From an uncultured Lachnospiraceae bacterium (lineage in GTDB: Bacteria; Bacillota; Clostridia; Lachnospirales; Lachnospiraceae): a stretch of 7,349 nucleotides of DNA. Position numbers and translations under genes: made by a program. The notes below the pieces were generated by a model that was given only the letters and a program-made list of their open reading frames with translations, did not search any database and was not told the DNA's origin. The DNA lies in assembly GCA_947653315.1 (NCBI GenBank), contig CANTGP010000145.1, positions 1-7,349 on the forward strand, given 5' to 3'. This document shows, piece after piece, positions 1 through 6,308 of the stretch (its first letter is position 1; each line of letters opens with the position of its first letter).

Positions 1-184
1 ATTTCACGGAACGGGAAATCCCGTGTGAGGAGTTTCGCCGCCGTGGTCATAAACCACCCTTTGGGAACAATTAGAAATAGCCCATTTTTGCCATCAGGTT
101 TGAACAGCGGCAGGCAGGGAAACACGGGGCGGCAGGGACAAACCGGGCAGGGGATTCCGCTCTTTTCTTCTGCGTCCCCCCACA
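1..184. other. Region downstream of hemW with short repeats
   Basis: This stretch follows the hemW stop codon and runs off the window. It contains an imperfect direct repeat (108-129 and 130-147, both starting CGGCAGG and ending near CGGG) and two small inverted repeats: ACGGGA-AA-TCCCGT at 11-24 and GTGGT-CATAA-ACCAC at 43-57. None is followed by a T-run on the minus strand, so no rho-independent terminator for lepA-hemW is visible. In many Firmicutes hrcA follows hemW; no hrcA start is recognisable here. Plus-strand reading frames across it look like chance. A minus-strand frame through it is listed separately. Confidence 0.6.
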
Positions 185-185
185 C
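1..185 (-). CDS. Possible partial Cys/Pro-rich ORF after hemW
   Basis: A minus-strand frame stays open for 61 codons, from a GTG at 185-183 that shares one base with the hemW TAG stop (TAGTG) to the window edge. The conceptual product has a Cys/Pro-rich start (CPVCPCRPVFPCLP) and then a more ordinary-looking segment (KNGLFLIVPKGWFMTTAAK). The GTG has no visible Shine-Dalgarno sequence. An internal in-frame ATG at 50-48 has a weak purine-rich stretch (AAAGGGTGG) just before it and could be the true start of a gene lying mostly outside the window. I recognise no family. The Cys/Pro-rich part coincides with the imperfect DNA repeat at 108-147, so it may simply be translated repeat. Whether this is a gene at all is uncertain. 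Confidence 0.22.
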   Translation of the reverse strand, partial: MWGDAEEKSGIPCPVCPCRPVFPCLPLFKPDGKNGLFLIVPKGWFMTTAAKLLTRDFPFRE

Positions 186-1393
186 TATTCCAACAGGAAT
201 TCCGCCATCACATAATTACTGACATCCCTCCCATAATCCGTCAGCCGTATCCTCCCATCCGTTTCCAACAATCCCTGTGCACACAATTTCCCCAAAACCG
301 TACCATACACCTCCTCCACATCGACCCCAAAAGCCTGCCGGAATTCCCCGCGTCCGATGCCTTCGGTCAGCCGTAACCCAAGAAACAGGAATTCCTCCAT
401 CTGTTCCCGCCTGCTTAAACGTTGGATTTCCCGTTTCACCCCTGCGCCTTCCGTGCCCGCCAGGCGCAGGTAATCATCCATGCCGGTAAGGTTTTTCCAC
501 CGCACGTTATCCACCATGGATGCCGCCCCCAAACCAAATCCCACGTAATCCTGCCTGGTCCAATAGCCTTTGTTGTGCCTGCACTCCCTGCCCGGCATGG
601 CATAGTTGGAAATTTCGTACCTGTGGTATCCTTTTTCACGCAGAAAAGAATCCGTCCGTTCGTACATTTCCCGTTCTTCATCCTCCGAGGGAAGCGGAAG
701 GATGCGCCCGTTTTCCGTCCCGGAAGATTCCTGACGGCAGCGTTCCCCGCCGTAAAGGTCGTAAAAAGGAGTCCCCTCCTCAATAATCAGGCTGTATGCG
801 GAAATGTGGGCAGGACAAAGTCCGGCAACCTGCGACAGGTTATCCATGTAATCCGCCACGGACTGGCCCGGCAGCGCCGCCATGATGTCCACATTGATAT
901 TGGTAAAGCCGGCTTCCACCGTTTCCCCGTAAGTGCGGAAAAAGTCCGCGGCACTGTGGACGCGGCCCAAATAAGCCAGTTCCTCCCCATGCACGGACTG
1001 TGTCCCTATGCTGATGCGGTTTACCCCTGCCTTGCGGTAGCTTTCCAGCTTTCTCCTGTCCACGGTCCCCGGATTGACTTCCACCGTTATTTCCGGTTCC
1101 GGGCAAACGGAAAAACGGCAGCATTTCCGCAGGCTGTCCAAAATTTCCTCCAATGCCCCCTCCGGCAGTACCGACGGTGTTCCTCCGCCGATAAAAACCG
1201 AATCTACGGAAAAATCCGTATCCGGCAGCGTTTTCCCTGTTGTTTTTTGCCCGGCCTCCCCTTCGATTTCCCGCTGCAGCGCACGCACATATGCCCATTG
1301 TGTTTCTTCCGCCGCCGGAAAAGAAAGGAAATCGCAATACCTGCATTTTCTGACACAAAACGGGATGTGGACATAAATTCCGAGTTTCCGCAT
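185..1393 (-). CDS. hemW: Radical SAM heme chaperone HemW
   Basis: HemW is a cytosolic radical SAM protein related to oxygen-independent coproporphyrinogen III oxidase (HemN). It is understood to bind heme and help deliver it to haemoproteins rather than to oxidise coproporphyrinogen. The 402-residue length is usual for the family. The [4Fe-4S] motif CVRKCRYC (C13, C17, C20) sits in IPFCVRKCRYCDF. It lacks the extra cysteine (CxC) of true HemN and is followed by the DF typical of HemW. GGGTPS at about 69-74 is the SAM-binding glycine motif; SIGTQS (128-133) and the block YEISNYAMPG...C.HN..YW (259-278) are further signatures, and the C-terminal HemW domain follows. The ATG at 1393 has GAGGGGG seven bases upstream. 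It lies 51 nt behind lepA, a pairing common in Firmicutes, and is probably co-transcribed with it. Many older annotations call this family HemN or coproporphyrinogen dehydrogenase. Confidence 0.95.
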   Translation of the reverse strand: MRKLGIYVHIPFCVRKCRYCDFLSFPAAEETQWAYVRALQREIEGEAGQKTTGKTLPDTDFSVDSVFIGGGTPSVLPEGALEEILDSLRKCCRFSVCPEPEITVEVNPGTVDRRKLESYRKAGVNRISIGTQSVHGEELAYLGRVHSAADFFRTYGETVEAGFTNINVDIMAALPGQSVADYMDNLSQVAGLCPAHISAYSLIIEEGTPFYDLYGGERCRQESSGTENGRILPLPSEDEEREMYERTDSFLREKGYHRYEISNYAMPGRECRHNKGYWTRQDYVGFGLGAASMVDNVRWKNLTGMDDYLRLAGTEGAGVKREIQRLSRREQMEEFLFLGLRLTEGIGRGEFRQAFGVDVEEVYGTVLGKLCAQGLLETDGRIRLTDYGRDVSNYVMAEFLLE

Positions 1394-1410
1394 TCTGATA
1401 CCCCCTCACA

Positions 1411-1430
1411 TTCTGCTGCCGGCAGCCGAA
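1411..1430 (-). other. Small stem-loop in the lepA-hemW spacer
   Basis: On the minus-strand transcript this 20-nt segment can fold as TTCG-GCTG / CCGG loop / CAGC-AGAA: seven pairs, one G·A mismatch and a tetraloop, built on a perfect 12-bp palindrome GCTGCCGGCAGC (1415-1426). It lies between the lepA stop and the hemW ribosome binding site (1401-1407). It has no following U-run, so it is not a classical terminator. It could affect mRNA processing or hemW translation, but that is inference. Confidence 0.4.
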
Positions 1431-1444
1431 CATTCCCACGGCAT

Positions 1445-3280
1445 TTATTTATCGTCCAGTTTCAAAACGCTCATAAAGGCTTTCTGCGGTATCTCCACGC
1501 TGCCGATTTGGCGCATCCGCTTCTTGCCTTCCTTCTGTTTCTCCAGCAGCTTCTTCTTTCTGGTGATATCGCCGCCGTAGCATTTTGCCAGCACATCCTT
1601 GCGCATCGCCTTCACGGTTTCCCTCGCAATGATTTTGCCTCCTACCGCTGCCTGTATGGGAATTTCGAATAAATGGCGCGGGATTTCATCCTTTAATTTC
1701 TCGCACATTTTCCTGCCGCGCTCATAGGCGCTGTCCGCATGTACGATAAAGGACAGGGCATCCACTTCCTCGCGGTTAATCAGGATATCCAGTTTCACCA
1801 GCCTGGATTCTTCATAACCCTTCAGGTCATAATCAAAGGATGCATACCCCCTGGAACGGGATTTCAGCGCATCGAAGAAATCATAAATGATTTCGTTTAA
1901 CGGAAGTTCATATTTTAACAGCGCCCTCGTTTCCTCGATATACTCCATGCCAAGGTAACGTCCCCTCCGCTCTTGGCACAACTCCATAATCGGTCCGATG
2001 AATTCCGTCGTCACCATGATTTCCGCACTTACCACCGGCTCCTCCATGTAAGCGATTTCCGACGGGTCCGGCAGATTTGTGGGATTGGTCAGCTCAATGA
2101 CGTCGCCGTTGTTTTTATGCACTTTATAAATAACGCCCGGCGCCGTCGTCACCAAATCCAGGTTATACTCCCGTTCCAGCCTTTCCTGTATAATTTCCAA
2201 ATGCAGCAGCCCCAAAAAGCCGCAGCGGAACCCGAAACCCAGCGCTACCGAAGTTTCCGGCTCATACCGGAGCGCGGCATCGTTTAGCTGGAGTTTTTCC
2301 AGCGCATCCCTAAGATCCGGGTATTTTGCCCCGTCTGCCGGATACACGCCGCAATATACCATGGAGTTTACCTTTTTATAACCGGGCAGCGGCTCTTTGC
2401 ACGGATTCTTCGCATCCGTCACGGTATCGCCCACCGCCGTATCCTTCACGTTCTTAATGGATGCCGTGATGTAACCGACCATTCCGGCAGTCAGTTCCCC
2501 GCAGGGGATGAACTGTCCCGCCCCGAAATACCCCACTTCCACCACTTCCGCCTTCGCCCCGGTGGCCATCATGAGGATTTCGGTACCTTTCTTCACCCTG
2601 CCTTCCTTGATGCGGCAGAAAATAATGACACCCTTATAGGAATCGTACAGGGAATCGAAAATAAGCGCCTGCAAAGGGTTGTCCGGGCTGCCCGTGGGCG
2701 CCGGAATCTTTTCCACGACAGCTTCCAGCACTTCCTCGATACCGATACCGTTTTTCGCGGAAATCAACGGCGCATCCTGTGCTTCGATTCCGATGATGTC
2801 CTCGATTTCATCCTTCACATGCTGGGGTCTGGCGCTGGGCAGGTCGATTTTATTAATGACCGGGAAAACGTCCAAATTATGGTCCAGCGCCAAATATACA
2901 TTGGCGAGGGTCTGCGCCTCAATCCCCTGCGCCGCATCCACCACCAGGATTGCGCCGTCACAGGCGGCAAGGCTCCTGCTGACCTCATAGTTAAAATCCA
3001 CATGGCCGGGGGTATCGATCAGGTTAAAAATATATTCCTCCCCGTCCTTTGCCCGATAGATGATACGGACCGTCTGCGCCTTGATGGTAATCCCCCTCTC
3101 CCGCTCCAAATCCATATTATCCAACACCTGCGCCTGCATCTCGCGGCTGGTCAGGAGTCCTGTTTTCTCTATAATCCGGTCTGCCAAAGTCGATTTCCCG
3201 TGGTCGATATGCGCCACGATGCAGAAATTCCTTATCTTACTTTGGTCCGTTTGCACGGCATTCTGTTCTGTGTTTGACAT
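1445..3280 (-). CDS. lepA: Elongation factor 4 (LepA), ribosomal GTPase
   Basis: LepA/EF4 is a conserved translational GTPase that binds the 70S ribosome and is linked to back-translocation and to initiation or ribosome biogenesis. All GTPase motifs are intact: G1 AHIDHGKST (about 23-31), G2 in [10 protein letters not shown] (62-71), G3 DTPGH (89-93), G4 NKIDLP (143-148) and G5 in ISAKNGIG. After EF-G-like domains II, III and V comes the LepA-specific C-terminal domain, with the [20 protein letters not shown] segment, a lysine-rich [15 protein letters not shown] stretch and an ending near [15 protein letters not shown]. The product is 611 residues, close to the usual 600. I chose the ATG at 3280, which has GGAGGA five bases upstream. 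A TTG 21 bases further out (3301) stays in frame but lacks a good ribosome binding site. It has its own promoter and is followed by hemW. Confidence 0.97.
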   Translation of the reverse strand: MSNTEQNAVQTDQSKIRNFCIVAHIDHGKSTLADRIIEKTGLLTSREMQAQVLDNMDLERERGITIKAQTVRIIYRAKDGEEYIFNLIDTPGHVDFNYEVSRSLAACDGAILVVDAAQGIEAQTLANVYLALDHNLDVFPVINKIDLPSARPQHVKDEIEDIIGIEAQDAPLISAKNGIGIEEVLEAVVEKIPAPTGSPDNPLQALIFDSLYDSYKGVIIFCRIKEGRVKKGTEILMMATGAKAEVVEVGYFGAGQFIPCGELTAGMVGYITASIKNVKDTAVGDTVTDAKNPCKEPLPGYKKVNSMVYCGVYPADGAKYPDLRDALEKLQLNDAALRYEPETSVALGFGFRCGFLGLLHLEIIQERLEREYNLDLVTTAPGVIYKVHKNNGDVIELTNPTNLPDPSEIAYMEEPVVSAEIMVTTEFIGPIMELCQERRGRYLGMEYIEETRALLKYELPLNEIIYDFFDALKSRSRGYASFDYDLKGYEESRLVKLDILINREEVDALSFIVHADSAYERGRKMCEKLKDEIPRHLFEIPIQAAVGGKIIARETVKAMRKDVLAKCYGGDITRKKKLLEKQKEGKKRMRQIGSVEIPQKAFMSVLKLDDK

Positions 3281-3285
3281 GGTCT

Positions 3286-3291
3286 TCCTCC
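3286..3291 (-). promoter_or_regulatory. Ribosome binding site deciding the lepA start
   Basis: The minus strand reads GGAGGA, then AGACC, then ATG. This strong Shine-Dalgarno at 5-nt spacing favours the ATG at 3280 over the in-frame TTG at 3301. Confidence 0.8.
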
Positions 3292-3326
3292 GCTTTTCCA
3301 AATGTTACAAATAGTTCCCCATGCAC

Positions 3327-3355
3327 ATTATAACCGTTAAGGCCAAAGAAGTCCA
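3327..3355 (-). promoter_or_regulatory. Putative sigma-A promoter of lepA
   Basis: The minus strand shows a perfect -10 box TATAAT (3327-3332), a 17-nt spacer and a -35-like TGGACT (3350-3355; four of six match TTGACA when aligned). The predicted start of transcription is near 3320, giving a leader of about 40 nt before the lepA ATG. It lies in the 101-nt gap after the flavoprotein gene, so lepA-hemW can be transcribed independently of the upstream four-gene set. Read-through from upstream is also possible because no terminator is visible in the gap. Confidence 0.6.
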
Positions 3356-3375
3356 CCTAATCCCGCAAATCAACA

Positions 3376-3390
3376 CGGAAATCATTTCCG
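3376..3390 (-). other. Short inverted repeat over the flavoprotein stop codon
   Basis: The minus strand reads CGGAAA-TGA-TTTCCG, a six-base perfect inverted repeat whose three-base loop is the TGA stop codon of the upstream gene. No U-run follows it. It is too small and poorly placed to be a convincing terminator, but it is the only inverted repeat noticed between that gene and the lepA promoter. Confidence 0.3.
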
Positions 3391-4314
3391 GCAAAATCCG
3401 CAGAATTCACATCCCTTCCCACCATAGCGCTCCGCCTCACACCATGTACGCCAATTCCCGGAAATGACTGCCGGAGTCCGGTGCAGAAGTACGGGAGCGG
3501 ACCGGAAACCGTTTTTCAGGACAAACGATGCTGTCTGTACCAGTTTTGCCCCGTTTTCCAATAAAAGGTCCGCATCCTGCACGCAGGACACGCCTCCGCC
3601 GGCACAGACTTCCAGCCCGGCTTCCACCGCACACCGCAAATATGCAAGGGTTAACGGCAATTGTTTTCTGCCGAAATAGGAGGTGGTATCCCGGTGCAGC
3701 CCAAACCGTTCGGGCAGCGGAACGCGGATGGAATCCAGCAGGGAAACCTGCCCGATCCCGCAGTCTGCCAAAGCCATACAGGTTTCCCGGGGAGCAAAGT
3801 TAAAATTCAGCTTGGGCATCACCACAGCGTTTAATCCGCTTTGAAGCCGTGCCAGAAATTCCCCCAGCCTCCGGTAAAAATCCCCGTTCCCGAACCGGAT
3901 GGAGGAGCCAAGATAAAAGAAATCCAACTGTATCAGCCCTGCCCCCAGCATTTCAAATCTGCGGCAAATGCGCAGCCAGTCTTCCGCCTCCATGGAATTG
4001 GCGCTCACACTCGGAATAACCGCCATACCGCTCCCGGCGGCTTTGACGGCTTCATAAAGCGCCAGCCCTTCTTCCGCCGTCAGAATCTCCCGCTCATAAG
4101 AAGCATCCGCATAATAATCTTCTCCGAGAAACACCACCTTCCTTCCGTATCCCTCACCGGTCCGTTTATATTCCGCCGCCGTTTTCAGAATCACGCCGCC
4201 AAACCCCGCTTCCTGACAGCAGCGCACTTTTCCCGCCGTCTCCGTCAGCGGAGAAGACGCCGCAAGAAGCGGATTGGCAAATTCCATTCCCCCGAATCTG
4301 ATTTTTTCTTCCAT
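3382..4314 (-). CDS. Dihydroorotate dehydrogenase-like flavoprotein with Cys-rich tail
   Basis: The 310-residue product has the layout of the DHOD/PreA class of FMN-dependent TIM barrels. It shows the N-terminal NPLLAASSPLT (14-24), a lysine at the FMN position (GGVILKT, K44), a second lysine after strand 4 (VMPKLNFN, K168), a glycine-rich CAGGGVSC loop (237-244) and the final phosphate-binding segment LVQTASFVLKNG (258-269). The substrate-side loop that carries the catalytic base in dihydroorotate dehydrogenases (NxSCPN-like) is replaced by LIQLDFFYLGSS (127-138), so classical dihydroorotate oxidation is doubtful. The last 19 residues hold four cysteines (C292, C302, C305, C308; ending CEFCGFCRK), which look able to bind an Fe-S cluster or a metal. 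It lies 20 nt behind the SPL-like gene and is probably in the same operon. The ATG at 4314 has AAAGGGG six bases upstream. An oxidoreductase is likely; its substrate is unknown. Confidence 0.8.
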   Translation of the reverse strand: MEEKIRFGGMEFANPLLAASSPLTETAGKVRCCQEAGFGGVILKTAAEYKRTGEGYGRKVVFLGEDYYADASYEREILTAEEGLALYEAVKAAGSGMAVIPSVSANSMEAEDWLRICRRFEMLGAGLIQLDFFYLGSSIRFGNGDFYRRLGEFLARLQSGLNAVVMPKLNFNFAPRETCMALADCGIGQVSLLDSIRVPLPERFGLHRDTTSYFGRKQLPLTLAYLRCAVEAGLEVCAGGGVSCVQDADLLLENGAKLVQTASFVLKNGFRSAPVLLHRTPAVISGNWRTWCEAERYGGKGCEFCGFCRK

Positions 4315-4334
4315 CCATAACCCCTTTCCCCGTT

Positions 4335-5213
4335 TTATTTTCGGATTTTTTCATGATACAGATAGGAAACGAACGGTATTTCCATTTCCTTTTCCGTTTC
4401 CTCCAATTCCGCCTCCACCTCTTTCCAGTAAGCCGCACCCCCGCCCTTTTCGTAAATCTGCCGGTACAAAGGGAGAAGGTCCGGATGTCTCTCCCCGATA
4501 AATGCCATAACTTTTGCTTTATACCCGCCACGCAGGTTTAAATTCTCCACCCCCACAAAGTCCGCAAAGCCTTTGCTCCATTCCGTCAGCCTGCGCAAAT
4601 TGGTAATCCCCGGAAAATACGGAGCCACAAACAGATAAGTCGGTATCCCGTTATCATGCAGCGTCTTCAGCGTATCCAAACGTTCCCTGATTCCCGAAGC
4701 CCTTGGTTCCAATGCTTCCGCATCCCGTCCGGAACACAGTCCCAGGGATACCCCCACGGAAATATCCGGTATCTGTTTTAACAGTTCCAAATCCCGCAGG
4801 ATTAGATTGGATTTCGTCAATATCTCAACATGTCCCCGGTATGTCCGCAGGCATTCCAAAATCCGGGGCATTTGGCAAAACCGCGCTTCCACCGGCTGAT
4901 AGGCATCGGTAACGGAACCCACCAAAATCGTTTTGCCCTCCTGCCGCACGGGCAATTTCATGGAATTATATTTCTTAGGCTCCGCATAAGTGCCCCATGG
5001 CTGGTCATGTCCCGTAAAGCGTCCCATAAAACAGGCATAACAATAAAGACATCCGTGGACACATCCGGTATACGGATTAATCACATAGTCCGATGCCGGA
5101 AGTTTGGACTTGGAATAAAGCCGGTATTTCTTTTCCCCCTTTCCCTCCCTCTGCGGATGCTTATTGATTTCCTCCGTCCTAAGACGGCATTCTTCCCTGC
5201 CCATATCTGCCAT
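4335..5213 (-). CDS. SPL-like (COG1533) radical SAM protein
   Basis: The 292-residue product is a radical SAM enzyme of the spore photoproduct lyase-like class. Its cluster motif CVHGCLYC (C51, C55, C58) sits in INPYTGCVHGCLYCYACF, the NPYxGCxHGCxYCYA signature of COG1533. Later signatures are ILTKSNLILRDLELL (131-145), EPRASGIRERLDTL (169-182) and FVAPYFPGITN (195-205). The segments FMGRFTGH, PWGT and ENLNLRGGYK recall proteins annotated as 'radical SAM mobile pair' members; that resemblance is from memory and untested. The product is shorter than true spore photoproduct lyase (about 340), so a DNA-repair role should not be assumed. I chose the ATG at 5213 because AGGAGA precedes it by 10 nt; earlier in-frame codons lie deep inside the membrane-protein gene. 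An ATG at 5204 is a less likely alternative. It overlaps the preceding gene by 35 nt, suggesting translational coupling. The substrate is unknown. Confidence 0.85.
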   Translation of the reverse strand: MADMGREECRLRTEEINKHPQREGKGEKKYRLYSKSKLPASDYVINPYTGCVHGCLYCYACFMGRFTGHDQPWGTYAEPKKYNSMKLPVRQEGKTILVGSVTDAYQPVEARFCQMPRILECLRTYRGHVEILTKSNLILRDLELLKQIPDISVGVSLGLCSGRDAEALEPRASGIRERLDTLKTLHDNGIPTYLFVAPYFPGITNLRRLTEWSKGFADFVGVENLNLRGGYKAKVMAFIGERHPDLLPLYRQIYEKGGGAAYWKEVEAELEETEKEMEIPFVSYLYHEKIRK

Positions 5214-6231
5214 TTTCCCTTTTTCTCCTTTCTTCCCCTGCGATTCCAAAAGCTGCCGTAACCAGCGCCATACCGACAAATATCCCGGACAGCGCCGTAA
5301 GGACCGGCATTGCCGTTCCCCCCGCAGCAAACGAAACGCCAACCGAAACCAAAGTCCCCGTAAAATGTCCTATGTTCTCCGATAATGTCATGTTACAGGT
5401 TTCCTCCCTTTTGGTAAGGCGCCGGATGCAGAATACGCTTCCGCCTCCCAGCCCCGTCAGCATCCATGCCCAAAACCCCGTCCGGATTTGAGCCGTCCGT
5501 ACCACCTCCGTCAGTATAACCATCAACACTGCCAGAAAAGTATGGCATACAAAAAACAGAATCCTTGGACGGTACCGTTTCCTCCGTTCCGCAATCCATC
5601 CGGGCAAAAGATATACCACCCATGTCCACGCAAACCATACCACACACAGCTTTGGATTCCCCGTCAGTCCCAACAGGTACAAAAGCATCCCGTAAGTATA
5701 CACAAAATAATGCATCTGATGAAAAACCATGACTGCGGAAAGCGCTTTCCCGGCATTTTCATTCCCAATTTTCCCAGTCTTCCCAATAAAAGCTCCCGTT
5801 TTATACCCGCACAGGAGCGCTGCCAGCGGCAGTCCGGCACAGAAAACCATAACCAATGCCGGACACACCGTCATAAGGGGCGCCAAAAGAAATCCCCCGA
5901 TACGGAACAAGCGTTTTAACCAAGTGGGGCACGCGGCCTTTTGCCCCGCCCGCGCCGTTTGGATGCCGAAAGAGGAAAGCGCCGCCAAAACTGCCATTAC
6001 CACCGGCTGTTTCCAAAACAGATTGGCGATACTCAGGCACAGATTGAAAATCCCCAGCCCGCCAATCCAAAAAGGACGGATTTTTCCCGGAACACACACC
6101 AAATTTCCAAACTGATACATGGCTGCCATTGCCAAAACCGCCCATGCGGGCATTCCGGCCGCAAATCCGTATAAAACCACACCGATTTCCAATATACCCG
6201 ATAACAGGCTAAGAAGCAAAAACATCCCCAT
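5179..6231 (-). CDS. Polytopic membrane protein, possibly MFS-like
   Basis: The 350-residue product is strongly hydrophobic, with about 10-12 likely membrane segments near residues 1-22, 28-48, 53-72, 75-93, 112-148 (one or two), 165-190, 195-213, 222-242, 250-268, 286-303 and 306-331. It has a short basic cytosolic tail. A charged loop GWIAERRKRYRPR (211-223) resembles the G-x-x-(D/E)-R-x-x-x-R loop of major facilitator transporters and sits about where the second copy would fall, between predicted helices 8 and 9. The equivalent loop between helices 2 and 3 is not evident, so the MFS assignment is tentative. A polar, aromatic stretch FHQMHYFVYTY (170-180) may line a substrate path. The frame stays open upstream into the preceding gene, but ATG 6231 has GGGAGGTG at 8 nt and begins directly with a hydrophobic helix. 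It lies between two radical SAM genes. Import or export of their substrate or product is an inference. Confidence 0.7.
   Translation of the reverse strand: MGMFLLLSLLSGILEIGVVLYGFAAGMPAWAVLAMAAMYQFGNLVCVPGKIRPFWIGGLGIFNLCLSIANLFWKQPVVMAVLAALSSFGIQTARAGQKAACPTWLKRLFRIGGFLLAPLMTVCPALVMVFCAGLPLAALLCGYKTGAFIGKTGKIGNENAGKALSAVMVFHQMHYFVYTYGMLLYLLGLTGNPKLCVVWFAWTWVVYLLPGWIAERRKRYRPRILFFVCHTFLAVLMVILTEVVRTAQIRTGFWAWMLTGLGGGSVFCIRRLTKREETCNMTLSENIGHFTGTLVSVGVSFAAGGTAMPVLTALSGIFVGMALVTAAFGIAGEERRKRENGRYGQGRMPS
5224..5229 (-). promoter_or_regulatory. Ribosome binding site of the SPL-like gene inside the membrane-protein gene
   Basis: The minus strand reads AGGAGA, a 10-nt purine-rich spacer, then ATG at 5213. 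The site lies within the last codons of the membrane-protein gene, consistent with translational coupling. It rules out the longer in-frame extension up to 5342. Confidence 0.6.
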
Positions 6232-6239
6232 ACCGAAAA

Positions 6240-6247
6240 CACCTCCC
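6240..6247 (-). promoter_or_regulatory. Ribosome binding site deciding the membrane-protein start
   Basis: The minus strand reads GGGAGGTG followed by an 8-nt spacer and the ATG at 6231. This near-perfect Shine-Dalgarno sets the start and excludes the longer reading frame that overlaps the preceding radical SAM gene by about 200 nt. Confidence 0.75.
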
Positions 6248-6308
6248 AATCTTACATCCCCATCCGTCAGTTCCCAAACCTTCCCTGTCCTCCCAATCCC
6301 CCCTATGT

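Noticed and set aside
25..222. Plus-strand 65-codon frame starting with GTG
   Set aside because: It runs into the end of hemW on the opposite strand, its GRQG-type repeats come from the DNA repeat at 108-147, and it lacks a good ribosome binding site.
185..1393. Calling this gene hemN (coproporphyrinogen oxidase)
   Set aside because: The cluster motif lacks the extra CxC cysteine and is followed by DF. Length and the C-terminal HemW domain fit the heme chaperone HemW.
422..1672. Long plus-strand open frame (416 codons) opposite hemW and the end of lepA
   Set aside because: It is antisense to well-supported hemW and lepA coding sequence, its translation is rich in His, Arg, Pro and Cys with no recognisable domain, and it has no convincing ribosome binding site. 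It is best explained by codon bias removing stops on the opposite strand.
3305..3322. Tiny leader frame (MGNYL) between the lepA promoter and lepA
   Set aside because: It starts almost at the predicted transcription start, has no ribosome binding site, and five codons are expected by chance.
3376..3390. Inverted repeat as a transcription terminator of the four-gene set
   Set aside because: The stem is only six base pairs around the stop codon and no U-run follows, so it is not a credible rho-independent terminator.
4335..5213. Calling this gene splB (spore photoproduct lyase)
   Set aside because: It shares the COG1533 class but is shorter and carries features of a different subgroup. A DNA-lesion role cannot be supported from the sequence.
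5214..5342. Longer N-terminus for the SPL-like protein starting at 5342
   Set aside because: The extra 43 residues are encoded antiphase to confident membrane-protein sequence and look random and Arg-rich. The ATG at 5213 has its own AGGAGA site.
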